Below, piece by piece: positions 24,901-34,700 of a DNA stretch of 64,000 nucleotides. This stretch comes from Paraspadella gotoi. Its lineage: Eukaryota > Chaetognatha. The translations under genes were made by a program, and so were the position numbers. The stretch covers positions 21,411,391-21,475,390 of the forward strand of contig CM119270.1 of NCBI GenBank assembly GCA_051294375.1. Reading direction: 5' to 3'. Every line of letters starts with the position of its first letter. The stretch's first letter is position 1. The notes under the pieces are model-generated. The model saw nothing but the letters and a program-made list of their open reading frames with translations. It was not told where the DNA came from and searched no databases.

Positions 24901-27900
24901 GGCGCCGAATCAGAGCAGCGGCAGTAGCAGCGCGATGAACGTATGTAGGATAATTTCTTTTTCTTTCATGAATTTATTTTTGTTTATTATTATTATTATT
25001 TATCATTCTCGCATTTTGTTGAACATTTGCTCTCAAACATTTCGATGATCATTTGTTTCCATCCTCTCCTCAGTCACGCTCTCCGTCGAACCTCTACTCC
25101 CCTCCAACGAGTCTTCAGGATATTCGCGGACGGCCCACTCCCGCCTCTACAGGTCGGTCTCATTTTAAAAGAGATTTAAAAAATGTAAAGAGATTTAAAG
25201 AGAGATTTATGACCTCTCTCTCTCTCTCTCTTCTTCTTAAATTTAAATGTTTATTTATCGCTTTACCTTTTTTTAAAATCTTTATATTCTGAAATTATAT
25301 TCTAAATCTCACCAGACGCATTAGATCAGTTGCTGATTCTTTTCGAAGGTAGTAACTTCCGGCACAGTGTTTTTAGTCTCGAACGACTTGACACAGCGAT
25401 TTTCTTCTTTTCAGATCAGATAGAAATAATCACAATTGCCATTTTAAACTCCCTTCATATCAACTTGCTTCCGGGACTTCATATTAATTTATTTATTTTA
25501 TTTATTTATAAGTTTAGTTTGTGAATAAAAGTCCTTAACTTACATTAATTTTATAATATAAAATATATATATAATATTAGATAATACCTGCGATAGGTAT
25601 TCAAAAACTTGTTAGGTCTATCAAGTCCGTCTATAGGTCGGTTAAATCGCGGACCCTGAACAATATATAAACTTTGTTTATAAAACATTATGAATTTATC
25701 ATCAAATGTTCTTTTGGATTTTCGAGTCCCGGAAATGAGGCGAACATTTTGCTGTGTAGTTTTTTTTTCTTAAATTCTTCATTTTCTCTTTCCTTTTGAT
25801 TATTTACGACGCTTGGAATCTACCGCACTCAATCACCCATCACCAAATCTTTACTGCAATATGCAAATTAGATTATTGATGTTTAATGGAAAATCCTACT
25901 GAAGTTTCTTTAATCAACAAGCAAACAGCAAGCAAAACTCCTGGACAACTTTACCATTCAGTCATACTTTTCATACCAAATAGATCGAGTAAATTTATCC
26001 ATACAAAGCAAAAGACGACATAAATTAACCAATCAAACGACGCAAGAAAATTAAATTAACAACGAACATCAATATCGCGCGAAACCCGTTTACTTCTTTG
26101 CAGAGGATTATTTCCCCTTGAAACTTTAGTAGTTAGTAGATTTGAGGGAGTTTGAGCGGTTAAAGCGAAATACCTGGTGGAGAATATTCACAACGAGAAA
26201 TACAATAAATTATAAGTCCATGAATAATATTGATTTAAAGTTATCATATAAGCGAGTTTTGTACATAGTCGTGAATTTTAACATCTTTTTTGGAGAAAAA
26301 TGCATATTTTTTCGGTTAATTTTGCTCAACCATAATTCAATTGCATTTCAGTGGTAGTTCATTCCTGTACTTTTCCTACTGAAATGCAAATGAATTGTGG
26401 TTAATCAAAATTAACCGAAATATATTGCTCTTTCTCAAAAAATATGCGTTTTCCTCATAATAAGCTGTTCAACTGCAGGACTATGAATATTATGTAATAT
26501 ATTATATATTATCCTTTTTGTCCACTTCGACCTCCCAAATATCAAATATTTTACAGCGTGATCTCTAAAAAAATCTCGTTGTGATCGAACTCCCCTGTAT
26601 TGGAATCCTCTTCCTCTTCCTCCTCCAATTCATCGTCAAATTTCCATCACAGAATCCCAGACATTCGCTGGACGCGGCGTCGGGCAGCCCTCTATCGGCA
26701 AGTCACCCCTCTCTGGCGCCGGGACGCCCTCTTCCGGCCTCGGGCAATCCCCGGCGTCGGGCGTCGGCCAATCCCTTTCCGTCGGCCAATCCCCGTCGGC
26801 CGGCGGAGTGAAGCCGCCGATTTCTCCGGCGTCGACCCAAAGGACTTCGTCCGGATCGAGCGGCTCAGGTTGAACGAGATGTCATTCTATTCTAATCTAT
26901 TCTATTCGATTCTAATCTATACTATTCTAATCTAATATTTTCTATTCTATTTTAATATAATCTTTTTTTATTCTTTTCTAATATATTCTAATATATTCTA
27001 TAATCTATTATGAAATTGGTACAACCAATATAAAAATTATCCATTCATTTAATAAATAAGCTATCTTGCCCCTGACTTTGGACAGGCTTTGGTGGTTTAA
27101 GGCCTCCATCACTCTTACAAGATAATGACATAGCAGTTCCCTGAAAGCTTTCAATCAAGACTCTTTCACAGTCTCGTTTATTCTTTTCTTTTCTTTTCTT
27201 TTCTTTTCTATTTTATTCTATCCTATTCTAATCTATTCTGTTCTATTCTATTCATTCTATCATATTCTATTCTTTTCTAATCCATTTTATTTTATTCTAA
27301 TCTAATCTATTTTGTTTTATTCTTTTTTATTCTATCATATTCCATTCTATTCTATTTTATTCCATTCTGTTCTAAATTCTTATATTCTATTCTATATAGA
27401 CAAATAGATTCAACGTTCAAATCACGCAATTCTTATCTTAAACAACTGGTGTTGTTGTTGTTGCCGTCGTCGTCCTCTTTACAGTCCGCGCAAAAAAGGA
27501 TCTCATTATTAGGCCTATCACTATCAGTCATATCAGTATCTCTATCACAATCTCAGTCACACATACTTTGCTAAATCGTGATTTTAAAATGAAAAAAAAA
27601 GTTTGAGAAATCGTTTCTGTAATTTCGCAGTCGATGTTCAGGATCTTTTCTCCTTCATCGAAGGTAGATTTGGAATCGAGATTAATATTTGTCGTGCTAG
27701 AAGTTTTAAGTACATTCAATTACATTAGAATTTTTATTAAATACGCTATTAACCCCGACGCATACACCTAGAGACAATACTTTAGTAAATAAAAAAAAAA
27801 GTGTGTTGGAGCGTTGGTGACATATCGGTAGATTTAATTACGGTAGGAGTTGCGGTTGAATAACTGATTAATATTATGAAACAGCGTCGTCCTCGTACAA

Positions 27901-30667
27901 AAAAAACTGGGCCTTATTTTCCCAGAATGCCCATTTTTGTCTCAAAATTAAAATTAAATTGCAGGAAAGAAATTAAAAAGTGGGGACTCTTGGAAAAGAG
28001 AGCCCAAAAAAGGGGTACACTTAGAAAAGTAAGCCTGAAAAAAAGGGCACTCTTGCAAAATTAAGCCCAAAAAAGGGCACTCTAGGAAAAGAGAGCCCAA
28101 AAAGGGATCACTCTTGGAAAAGAGAGCTCCCACCGAAACTGAAAAAAAACTTTTTCTTTCTTTCGGTGACAGATTTTACTCACGAAGCGGAAGTGGACAA
28201 GTTGACGGACCAATTGCTCAAAGGACTTAGGGCCACCAAAGACCCCAACTTTTTCGGTCGGTTAATGAAGATTAATTAATCAATTAATTTATTTATTTAT
28301 TGGTGGCTTGAAATTTCTGAATAAAAAAATGAATGAGAGAATGAATTAACTAATGAACGNNNNNNNNNNACTTTTTCGGTCGGTTAATGAAGATTAATTA
28401 AACAATTTATTTATTTATTGGTGGTTTGAATTTCTGAATAAAAAAATGAATTAAAGCCAATAACTTGGAAGAATGAATGAATGAGAGAATGAATTAACTA
28501 ATGAACGAAAGCCTAAAAGAATGATTGATCTGATGAATGAATTGATCCTTTCTCTCTCTTCCATCCAGGCATGTGCGCAAAGTGCGGCGGTGAAGTCTTA
28601 GGCGAATCCACCGGTTGCCAAGCGATGGACAACATTTATCACATCAAATGCTTCACCTGTAACGTTTGTTGTGAGTCACAGATTATTCATTTATTTATTA
28701 TTCTTTTTTTAATTTTTTTAAAAATCTATTTATTCATTATTGTAGATAATTAGGCGATTAATTATCGTAGCTAAATATTGTATTTGTTGTAATTTGGTCG
28801 CCAGCGTCGCAACTGAAAGGAAAACCTTTTTACGCGATGGAAGGAAAACCGTTTTGCGAAGATTGTTATCTCAACACATTGGAAAAGTGTTCAGTCTGCT
28901 CCAAGCCCATCACGGATAGGGTGAGAAATAAACATAAATAAATAAAAAAATAATAAATAGATTTCAATAAAAAAAATGACCTAAAGAAATAAGGGAAAAC
29001 TGAAGAAAGAAAAAAAATGAACTAAAAAAAAAACGAAGTAAAGAAATATTAAGAATGAATGAACTAACCTTAAACTTTCCTTTCCCCAAAATCCTTACCC
29101 AACAGATTCTTCGCGCGACAGGAAAACCTTACCATCCTTCTTGTTTCATCTGCGTCGTTTGTGGCAAAAGTTTAGACGGAATTCCTTTCACGGTCGACGC
29201 CACAAATCAAATTCACTGCATCGAAGATTTTCACAACAAATTCGCGCCCAAGTAAAATCTCTTCCGTTTAAACAATCGATCGGATAATTTTAAAAAGTTA
29301 ATTTATTATATGAGATTTGTACAATATACAAAATTATCGATTCATTTTAATATTCAAGTTACCAATACGAAATCATTCATTTATTTAATAAATAAACAAC
29401 CAATTCTTCTTACTGGACATTTATCATATGATTGAAAGCTTGCATGGACCTGCTATGACATTGTCTTGTAGGAGTGATTGTGGCTTTAAACCACCAAAGC
29501 CTGTCCAAAGTCAGAGGCAATATAGCTTATTTATTAAATGAATGGATAATTTGTATATTAGTTGTATCAATTTCATGTTGGAAAGGAGGACCGCTCCCTT
29601 AAGGTTGTAAAAACCCAGGTTCCTCTTAAGATGAATCCGTTTCGCTTTCCCTTACCCCTTACTCTTTACCCCTTACCCTTTCCCAGGTGTCACGTGTGCG
29701 GTGAAGGCATCGTACCCGAACCTGGAGAGACTGAAACTGTGAGAATCGTTGCACTCGATCGAAGTTTTCATGTCGCTTGCTACAAGTGTGAGGTGAGAAG
29801 CAAAGAAGCAAGCGTTGATGTAAGCATTGTGTAGAGGAGATGCAAGCATTGAGTAGAGATGCAAGCATTGAGTATCATTAGTGCCAAAAAAATGTTCTTG
29901 TCACGATAAAAATCTAAAACGAGCCTGAGAGAATTTTCAACCGAATGCAGCGTTTGTTAATGAATAAAATTAACATTTAAAATAAATTTAACTAAAGTAA
30001 ATAGTAAACGTCCCGCATGACCTCCTGCTTTTATCTTTCGACGCTTTTCCCTTTTTTTTTGCTTCCACCAAAACAAAAAACAAAAACAACAAAAAAACAA
30101 CAAAAAAACCAAAAAAATCCGCCCTTTTTTGTGAAATTTCAATTCAGTTTTAATTTCCCCCAGAGAGATTATGTGATAGAGTGAATCTTAAAAGTGACAT
30201 CACGTGCTGTGACATTTTTTGCCGTCGATCCACTCATGTTGAGATAAATCACCCCTTTTTATTTGATCACCCTGTACGATTGAAAGGATGTGAACTGAAA
30301 TTATAAACTGCTCCCATCAATTACAAACATCTTCTGAGTTGAATGTTTATTTTTATTTTTTTTTTTTTGTGGATATTTTTCGCCTCTTTGTTATAAATAC
30401 ATACATATATATTTTTTGACACTTGATTGAATCGGTCAAAACGAATTTACTGAAAAAACCCGTTATATCCTATTTGCTTCTTTTTTTTTTCATTTCGCTC
30501 ATTTTAATTCTTATTTTCTCCGCCAGGATTGTGGCATGCTTTTAGGAACGGTCAACGGCGAACAACGTCCCAACTACCCGCTAGATGGTCACATTCTGTG
30601 CCAACAGTGCAACGCCAACAGAATTCGCGCCATCACGGTCGCCGCCCCAAAAATTACCGATCTGTGA
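18134..30667 (+). CDS. Zyx: Zyxin/LPP/TRIP6-family LIM protein, complete, 13 coding exons
   Basis: Zyxin-family proteins sit at focal adhesions and actin fibres, recruit Ena/VASP, and shuttle to the nucleus. The model has 2178 coding bases (725 codons plus stop), and every exon joins in phase. Residues 1-100 are basic/proline-rich. 150-184 hold [15 protein letters not shown] and ELFPPPPPP, the EVH1-binding type. About 225-250 is asparagine-rich, and 260-490 is low-complexity Ser/Gly/Ala. 495-522 is a [12 protein letters not shown] helix where zyxin/LPP have an export signal. LIM1 starts at C525, LIM2 follows [12 protein letters not shown], and LIM3 ends in [18 protein letters not shown]. The C-terminus resembles LPP/TRIP6, but ortholog and paralog cannot be split here. 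AATAAA lies at 30724-30729. The first exon is the least certain part. Confidence 0.92.
18842..18900 (+). repeat. (CT)n in zyxin intron 1
   Basis: CT microsatellite with one interruption. The rest of the 2.9-kb intron is AT-rich with purine-rich minisatellites. Confidence 0.9.
20084..20680 (+). repeat. Two minisatellites in zyxin intron 1
   Basis: 20084-20270 repeats variants of AAATGTGGTCAAAATTTGGG about eight times. 20511-20680 repeats a roughly 34-base purine-rich unit with GAGGAGGAAAAGGGA. Confidence 0.75.
21134..21323 (+). CDS. Zyx: Zyxin exon 2
   Basis: CCTATTTCAG acceptor. Starts [15 protein letters not shown], contains PTAPKPGGG like the APKPK element of the family, and ends TQFRK plus one base before a weak GTTAGA donor. 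Confidence 0.75.
21378..21770 (+). repeat. Minisatellite in zyxin intron 2
   Basis: Roughly nine copies of a 40-45 base unit with CTTTTCCACAACCCATTCCA, running up to the exon 3 acceptor. The long ORFs here run into the exon but are intronic. Confidence 0.8.
21780..22043 (+). CDS. Zyx: Zyxin exon 3 with Ena/VASP-binding motifs
   Basis: Acceptor CCCCTTCCAG, donor GTAAAG. Encodes [15 protein letters not shown], then three acidic-flanked FPPPP motifs (residues about 150, 168, 178), the hallmark of zyxin binding to EVH1 domains. Confidence 0.85.
23213..23446 (+). CDS. Zyx: Zyxin exon 4 (asparagine-rich)
   Basis: TTAATTAACAG acceptor, GTGAGA donor, open in the phase carried from exon 3. Reads [15 protein letters not shown], then repeated INNPVN units and a poly-Asn run from (AAC)n, ending in HGKLHDE. 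Confidence 0.75.
23500..24190 (+). repeat. TGTCTTT-rich and GATC-rich repeats in zyxin intron 4
   Basis: 23515-23740 is built of degenerate CTTTTCTGT units. 23880-24055 has (ATC)n/(GAC)n. 24108-24178 repeats a GCGATCACAYGCGA-like unit. ORFs here are phenylalanine/serine-rich artefacts. Confidence 0.7.
24552..24940 (+). CDS. Zyx: Zyxin exon 5
   Basis: Acceptor TTTACTGACAG, donor GTATGT. 130 codons in phase: [17 protein letters not shown], then repeats of GAANPSPGA, then Gly/Ser-rich sequence. Confidence 0.75.
25074..25152 (+). CDS. Zyx: Zyxin exon 6
   Basis: Acceptor CCTCTCCTCAG, donor [26 protein letters not shown], then PTPAST. Confidence 0.75.
26291..26445. repeat. Foldback repeat in zyxin intron 6
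   Basis: Left arm 26299-26355 and right arm 26376-26425 are inverted copies (TTCGGTTAATTTTG against CAAAATTAACCGAA; TTGCATTTCAGT against ACTGAAATGCAA) with a loop of about 20 bases. Possibly a MITE. Confidence 0.75.
26653..26868 (+). CDS. Zyx: Zyxin exon 7
   Basis: Acceptor CCATCACAG, phase 1 from exon 6, donor GTTGAA. Encodes [19 protein letters not shown] and repeats of GQSPSAG/VGQS, ending TSSGSSGS. Competing ORFs in the other two frames are open but do not fit the phase. Confidence 0.75.
26880..27400 (+). repeat. Degenerate TCTAT/TTCTA satellite with embedded MITE
   Basis: ATTCTATTCTA-type repeats at 26880-27010 and 27180-27400 flank the truncated MITE. They end near 27400. Confidence 0.8.
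27012..27183 (+). mobile_element. 5' half of the MITE family, zyxin intron 7
   Basis: Nearly identical to 17048-17219, then lost into a (TTTTC)n run. Only one terminal repeat is present. Confidence 0.85.
27975..28135 (+). repeat. Minisatellite before the LIM-linker exon
   Basis: Four to five copies of a unit of about 36 bases with GGGCACTCTTGGAAAAGAGA and AGCCCAAAAAA. Confidence 0.85.
28173..28256 (+). CDS. Zyx: Zyxin exon 8 (pre-LIM helix)
   Basis: Acceptor TTCGGTGACAG, donor [25 protein letters not shown] then [10 protein letters not shown], the conserved leucine-rich segment directly before LIM1. Confidence 0.9.
28248..28507 (+). other. Duplicated sequence around a 10-N gap (28360-28369)
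   Basis: 28248-28359 is repeated at 28370-28507 with small differences and one insertion. The copy includes the last nine bases of exon 8 and its donor. This looks like an unmerged overlap of two contigs or haplotypes. Confidence 0.85.
28569..28670 (+). CDS. Zyx: Zyxin exon 9 (LIM1 first half)
   Basis: Acceptor CCATCCAG, donor [25 protein letters not shown] and [11 protein letters not shown] give the first LIM zinc ligands. Confidence 0.95.
28805..28920 (+). CDS. Zyx: Zyxin exon 10 (LIM1 second half, LIM2 start)
   Basis: Acceptor GGTCGCCAG, donor [24 protein letters not shown] completes LIM1; [11 protein letters not shown] opens LIM2. Confidence 0.95.
29106..29251 (+). CDS. Zyx: Zyxin exon 11 (LIM2)
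   Basis: Acceptor TTACCCAACAG, donor [26 protein letters not shown] and [18 protein letters not shown] are near-invariant in the family. Confidence 0.95.
29312..29574 (-). mobile_element. Inverted MITE copy in zyxin intron 11
   Basis: Minus-strand reading follows 17048-17345, with both degenerate ends visible (GAGATTTGTACAATATACAA and TTAGTTGTATCAATTTC). Confidence 0.8.
29687..29792 (+). CDS. Zyx: Zyxin exon 12 (LIM3 first half)
   Basis: Acceptor CCTTTCCCAG, donor [26 protein letters not shown] and [15 protein letters not shown]. Confidence 0.95.
29808..29877 (+). repeat. Three copies of GATGCAAGCATTGAGTAGA
   Basis: Tandem 19-21 base units directly after exon 12. Confidence 0.7.
30527..30667 (+). 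CDS. Zyx: Zyxin exon 13 (LIM3 end and stop)
   Basis: Acceptor [28 protein letters not shown] onwards to PKITDL and TGA. The YPLDGHILC ending is diagnostic for LPP/TRIP6/zyxin. Confidence 0.95.
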   Translation, partial: DCGMLLGTVNGEQRPNYPLDGHILCQQCNANRIRAITVAAPKITDL

Positions 30668-31524
30668 TTATTTAGTTAATTGATTATTGATAAGAAATCA
30701 GAAATAATTCCGTGAAAGATAATAATAAATATTTTTTTTTTAAATATTAAAAATATTGTCTTCTGCTTCCATTATTTCGGGAGGAAAAACAACTTTTCGT
30801 AAAAAAAAAAAAGCTTGGGAAAACTTTAAAAGACAATACATTTACGCAATTAGCTTAGTCCAGTTTGTTTAGACGTTATGATTTAATTGATATAATTTTA
30901 TAAAAATTCGAACCGAAAAAAAAAAAATCGTTCCAATTCCACCCAACTTGTTAACTTGTTACTGTGATCATTTTTTAAAAAATGTACAAGTAGGAAAATG
31001 AGCATTAATTAATTATCTTTTGACTTTTCTTTTTTCTCTCTTTGTGTTCGCCTTCTCTCTCTTCCGCTGTTTCAAATCGAAGAGGCGATGTATTCAAAAC
31101 TACTGTGCCACTTTGCCACTGTGCCTTGATTGTTGCTGCCATCGCGATTGCTAATTTGGTGAACGGGAGTGTAAATAATAATAATAATAATATATCTGGC
31201 GAAAATAGAGCTAAATGTCTTTGTTTCGAATCAAATAAAACATTTAATTTTTATGAGTTTTATGAATCAAGAGCATTAGTTCTGTTCAATTAGACAGTTT
31301 TATTACAGACAAAATTTTATTGATACATATGCAGTGCAAGATTCCTCTTTTTTTTGCATAATGAAATTCACAATGAAATGAAATGAAAATGAAAATTCCA
31401 AATGAAAATTCATTCATTCATGAAATAAAAAGATGACGAACTCGTAAATTCAATAAATCGTTCACAAACTCACAAAAAAAGTGAATAAAACAGTCAAATG
31501 TCTTTTGTTTCCCCCAGGCTTTTT
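30668..31524. other. Convergent 3' region between zyxin and SREBP
   Basis: Zyxin AATAAA at 30724-30729. On the minus strand AATAAA (TTTATT on plus) occurs at 31299-31304 and 31316-31321, about 205-225 bases after the SREBP stop. No third gene is seen. Confidence 0.6.
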
Positions 31525-31719
31525 CTACGCCGATCCAGGCGCCCCGAGCGTAAACATGGCGGTAGAGGGCGCGGCTCCGCTCTGCGCCATTAATTTCTGG
31601 CATTCCTGCAGATGTCCTTTGTCACCGAGGCGCTCGAACGTCGACGCTGCTGACGAGAGTAAGATGGCGCGTCGTTCGTCGCTTGCGTTTAACACGAGCG
31701 CCGGTAGATGTTTGCAAGC
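31525..31719 (-). CDS. SREBP: SREBP exon 16 and stop
   Basis: [20 protein letters not shown] and [10 protein letters not shown] match the conserved C-terminus. Stop TAG at 31527-31525. Confidence 0.95.
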   Translation of the reverse strand, partial: ACKHLPALVLNASDERRAILLSSAASTFERLGDKGHLQECQKLMAQSGAAPSTAMFTLGAPGSA

Positions 31720-34700
31720 CTGAGGGAGAGAAAAGAAAAGAACATCGAAATTAGGGATAAAATATTAATTAAAAAAAAAAAATAAATAATTGTCAAAAAA
31801 GTAATGTGTGGCTTATTACGGATAAATTAGTCGAGTTTTAATAACTTAAAGATGTTGATAATTGAAGGAGATTATGCAGATAAAATCATTGTTTATATTT
31901 AATATTAATTTTTTACTTTTATTAAAAAGAAAAGGTTGTTTACAAAAAACGCAACGAAAAGAAAGTCTTAACAAAATGTCTCTAAATTATTATTTGATAT
32001 CATCGAGTAATTTATAATATTAATTCTACCATGAGATAGCAAAGCGCCGACGTGGATTCGTTGATAATCGAGACGCCATCTTCCTCCGCTTCCTGGTCGC
32101 CACGCCCCCTTCGCGTCGTCATCGGTCCGAAGAACGTCGCCGTAACGCCGGCGTCATCGGCGCCGCCGCCTCTGCAGCGACCCCGAAGCAGCAGGGCCTC
32201 CGTGCGGAGCGGCGAGGCGCCGCACATGAGGCGGTAGGCGGCTTCGTGGAGGAGGAGTTTGGGGAGGGCGGCGGAGCGGACGAGGGGGAAGGTGGAGATT
32301 TGGCGGAGGAAGCTGGGAGGGGGGGGAGATGGAAGAGAAGTAAAAATACTGTTAAATAAATACTAATTTCTGTTTAATCAATACTAAGTCAAAATTTTTA
32401 TAACGTAAATCCAGTTTATTGAATCCTAAATTTAGTTGAAAATAACCTAAATCGTGTTAAATAAATCCTAATTCAAGTTTTATTAAATACCAAATCAAAA
32501 ATAATACACACTAAATACAATTTGTTGAATCCTAAATTCAATTAATATAAATTAAATTTAGTCAAATAAATCTTAAATCAAGTTAAACAAATCCCAAGTT
32601 CAGTTTAACAAATCCCGGATCCAGTTTAAAAATTCCTGAATCTAGTTTAACAAATCCTGAAACCAGTTAATACTGACCCCAATTCCTGTTGATAAACTCC
32701 AATGTCGTCGACTTCGAAATCTGAACCAGATTCCATTCCGTCTTCCCACAAGTTGGTCCTTTAATCAAATTAATTTAATAAATATTAAATATGTAACATA
32801 TTTTGTTTGTTGGTCGTTGATTAATTCGCTTCTCGGCTTTGTGTTCACCTCGCTTCACACTTCCTTTACTCACCTTGCAGTCAGAAGCCAATCAGCGGCC
32901 ATCAACTTTACTCACCTTGCAGTCAGAACCCAATCAGCGGCCATCAACTGCAGAATCTCCACCATGTTTCTTTCCTCTTCCTCATCATCTTTGGACCCGG
33001 ATGCAAATTTGTCGTGGGACCGGATGTTCAGCGAAGAGCGGAGTCGAGATCCGGCGTCGTTGCAGGCGGCGATGACGGCGTCGGTTCGTCTGAGAATATT
33101 GTCATTTGAAAATAATAAAGAAAGAGAAAATGATAAAAAAAAGAAAAAATGAATAGAAAGAAAAAAAATAGATGAAGAGATAAAGAAAGAGAAATAGTGA
33201 GAGATAGAGAAAGAGAAATGGAGCGAAAGAAAAAGAAAGAAAAAAAGAAAGAATAAAAGAAATAAAGAAAGAAAGAAAGTAAGAAAAAAACAAAACAAAA
33301 CAAAGGAAGGAAGGAAAGAAAAAAAGAGAGATAATGAGAGGGCAAATCCGGATTCCGGCGGATTCTACCAGAATCACGGATCCGATTCTATTTTCGGATC
33401 TGATTCCATCTGCGATGAGATGAAGAAATTTCTCTTTCAAAAGAGAAACGGAGCGGAAAAAATAGAGAAAGAAAGAGAGAAATAAAAGAAAAAGAAATAA
33501 AAAGAAAGAAAGAAAAATAGAGAAAGAGAAAGGGGGAGAAAAAAAAATTAAAGAATAAAAATTAAAGGAATAAAAAAAATAAATAAAAAAAAAAGAAAAG
33601 ACGACTCCTCACCCATTCCTTCCTTCGGCCTTCAACTTCAAGGACAGGAAGTGTGCCCTGAAGGCGTGGAAAAGGGCGTGAGGGAGCGGATCGTCCGAAT
33701 CCGCGAGATACTTTGGAAAGTTAAGAATCGCGGGGACGAAGGGTGAAGCATCTTCTTCGTTGCCGACGGACAAATTGACGGAGGCCGCGATCAGAGAAGA
33801 CCACCATCTGGGGGAGAAGGAAAATGTAATGTCAGTAATGAAACAATTTACAGTTTACAATGCGTCATATAACAATTTTGTTTTGAAAAAGAAACGGAGA
33901 TTGTTTTTTTTGTTTGATACAACATTAAGCGATTAGTGAAAACGTATTGTAAGATATAGTAAGAGAGAGAGAGAGATAGAGACAGAGAATTAGAAAGAGA
34001 GAGACAAATGATGACCTGGCCAACTCGTCTCCTTGATCGCTCGACGTCAACTGCAGATCGTTGAATGGCAAACGCGACATCTGAATCTTCGACATCTCCA
34101 GCACCAACTGCACCTTGGAGACGACTTCCGCCAGCACCCCCAACGCCTCGTCGCCGGCCGCGCCCATCGCGCGTCGTCCGGCGCCACGAGAGGGCGTCAC
34201 CAGTGCCCGAAGGCAGGATCGCAGCAGCGCCCGTTTGTAGTCGCGGGCGACGAAGCTGAGAGGATTGGCGGCACTGGAAGCCGCGGAAAAAAGGGGCGCC
34301 GTTCGGTGACCGGCGCCGGCGACGCCGTCTGAGGTGGAACAATGGGTTGCGCTCCAGGCGCCGCCGAGGAGGAATCTGGTAGTGGGGGGGAGGAAATATT
34401 TGATATACACTCATGTGCAAAAAAAAAACGCCACTTAATAACTTTTAATTCCAGATGCTCCATAACAATTTTTATAAAAATTATGTAAATAATTTTTTTT
34501 AAAAAATGTATCAATGTGTAAAAATTGTATAAAAATCGGTCAAGCGGTTCAAGAGATACAGTGTGTCCCAATCGTACTGTCTCTTTAGAAAAGCTTACTG
34601 CTCCTATACCAGATCAAAAAAACTTGAATTCATTATAATGACTATGTGCACAAGTATGGAACATTTTATAGGATTTATTGATATCAATACTTATTTTATA

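Noticed and set aside
29659-29868. Minus-strand ORFs opposite zyxin exon 12
   Set aside because: Shadows of the conserved LIM3 exon.
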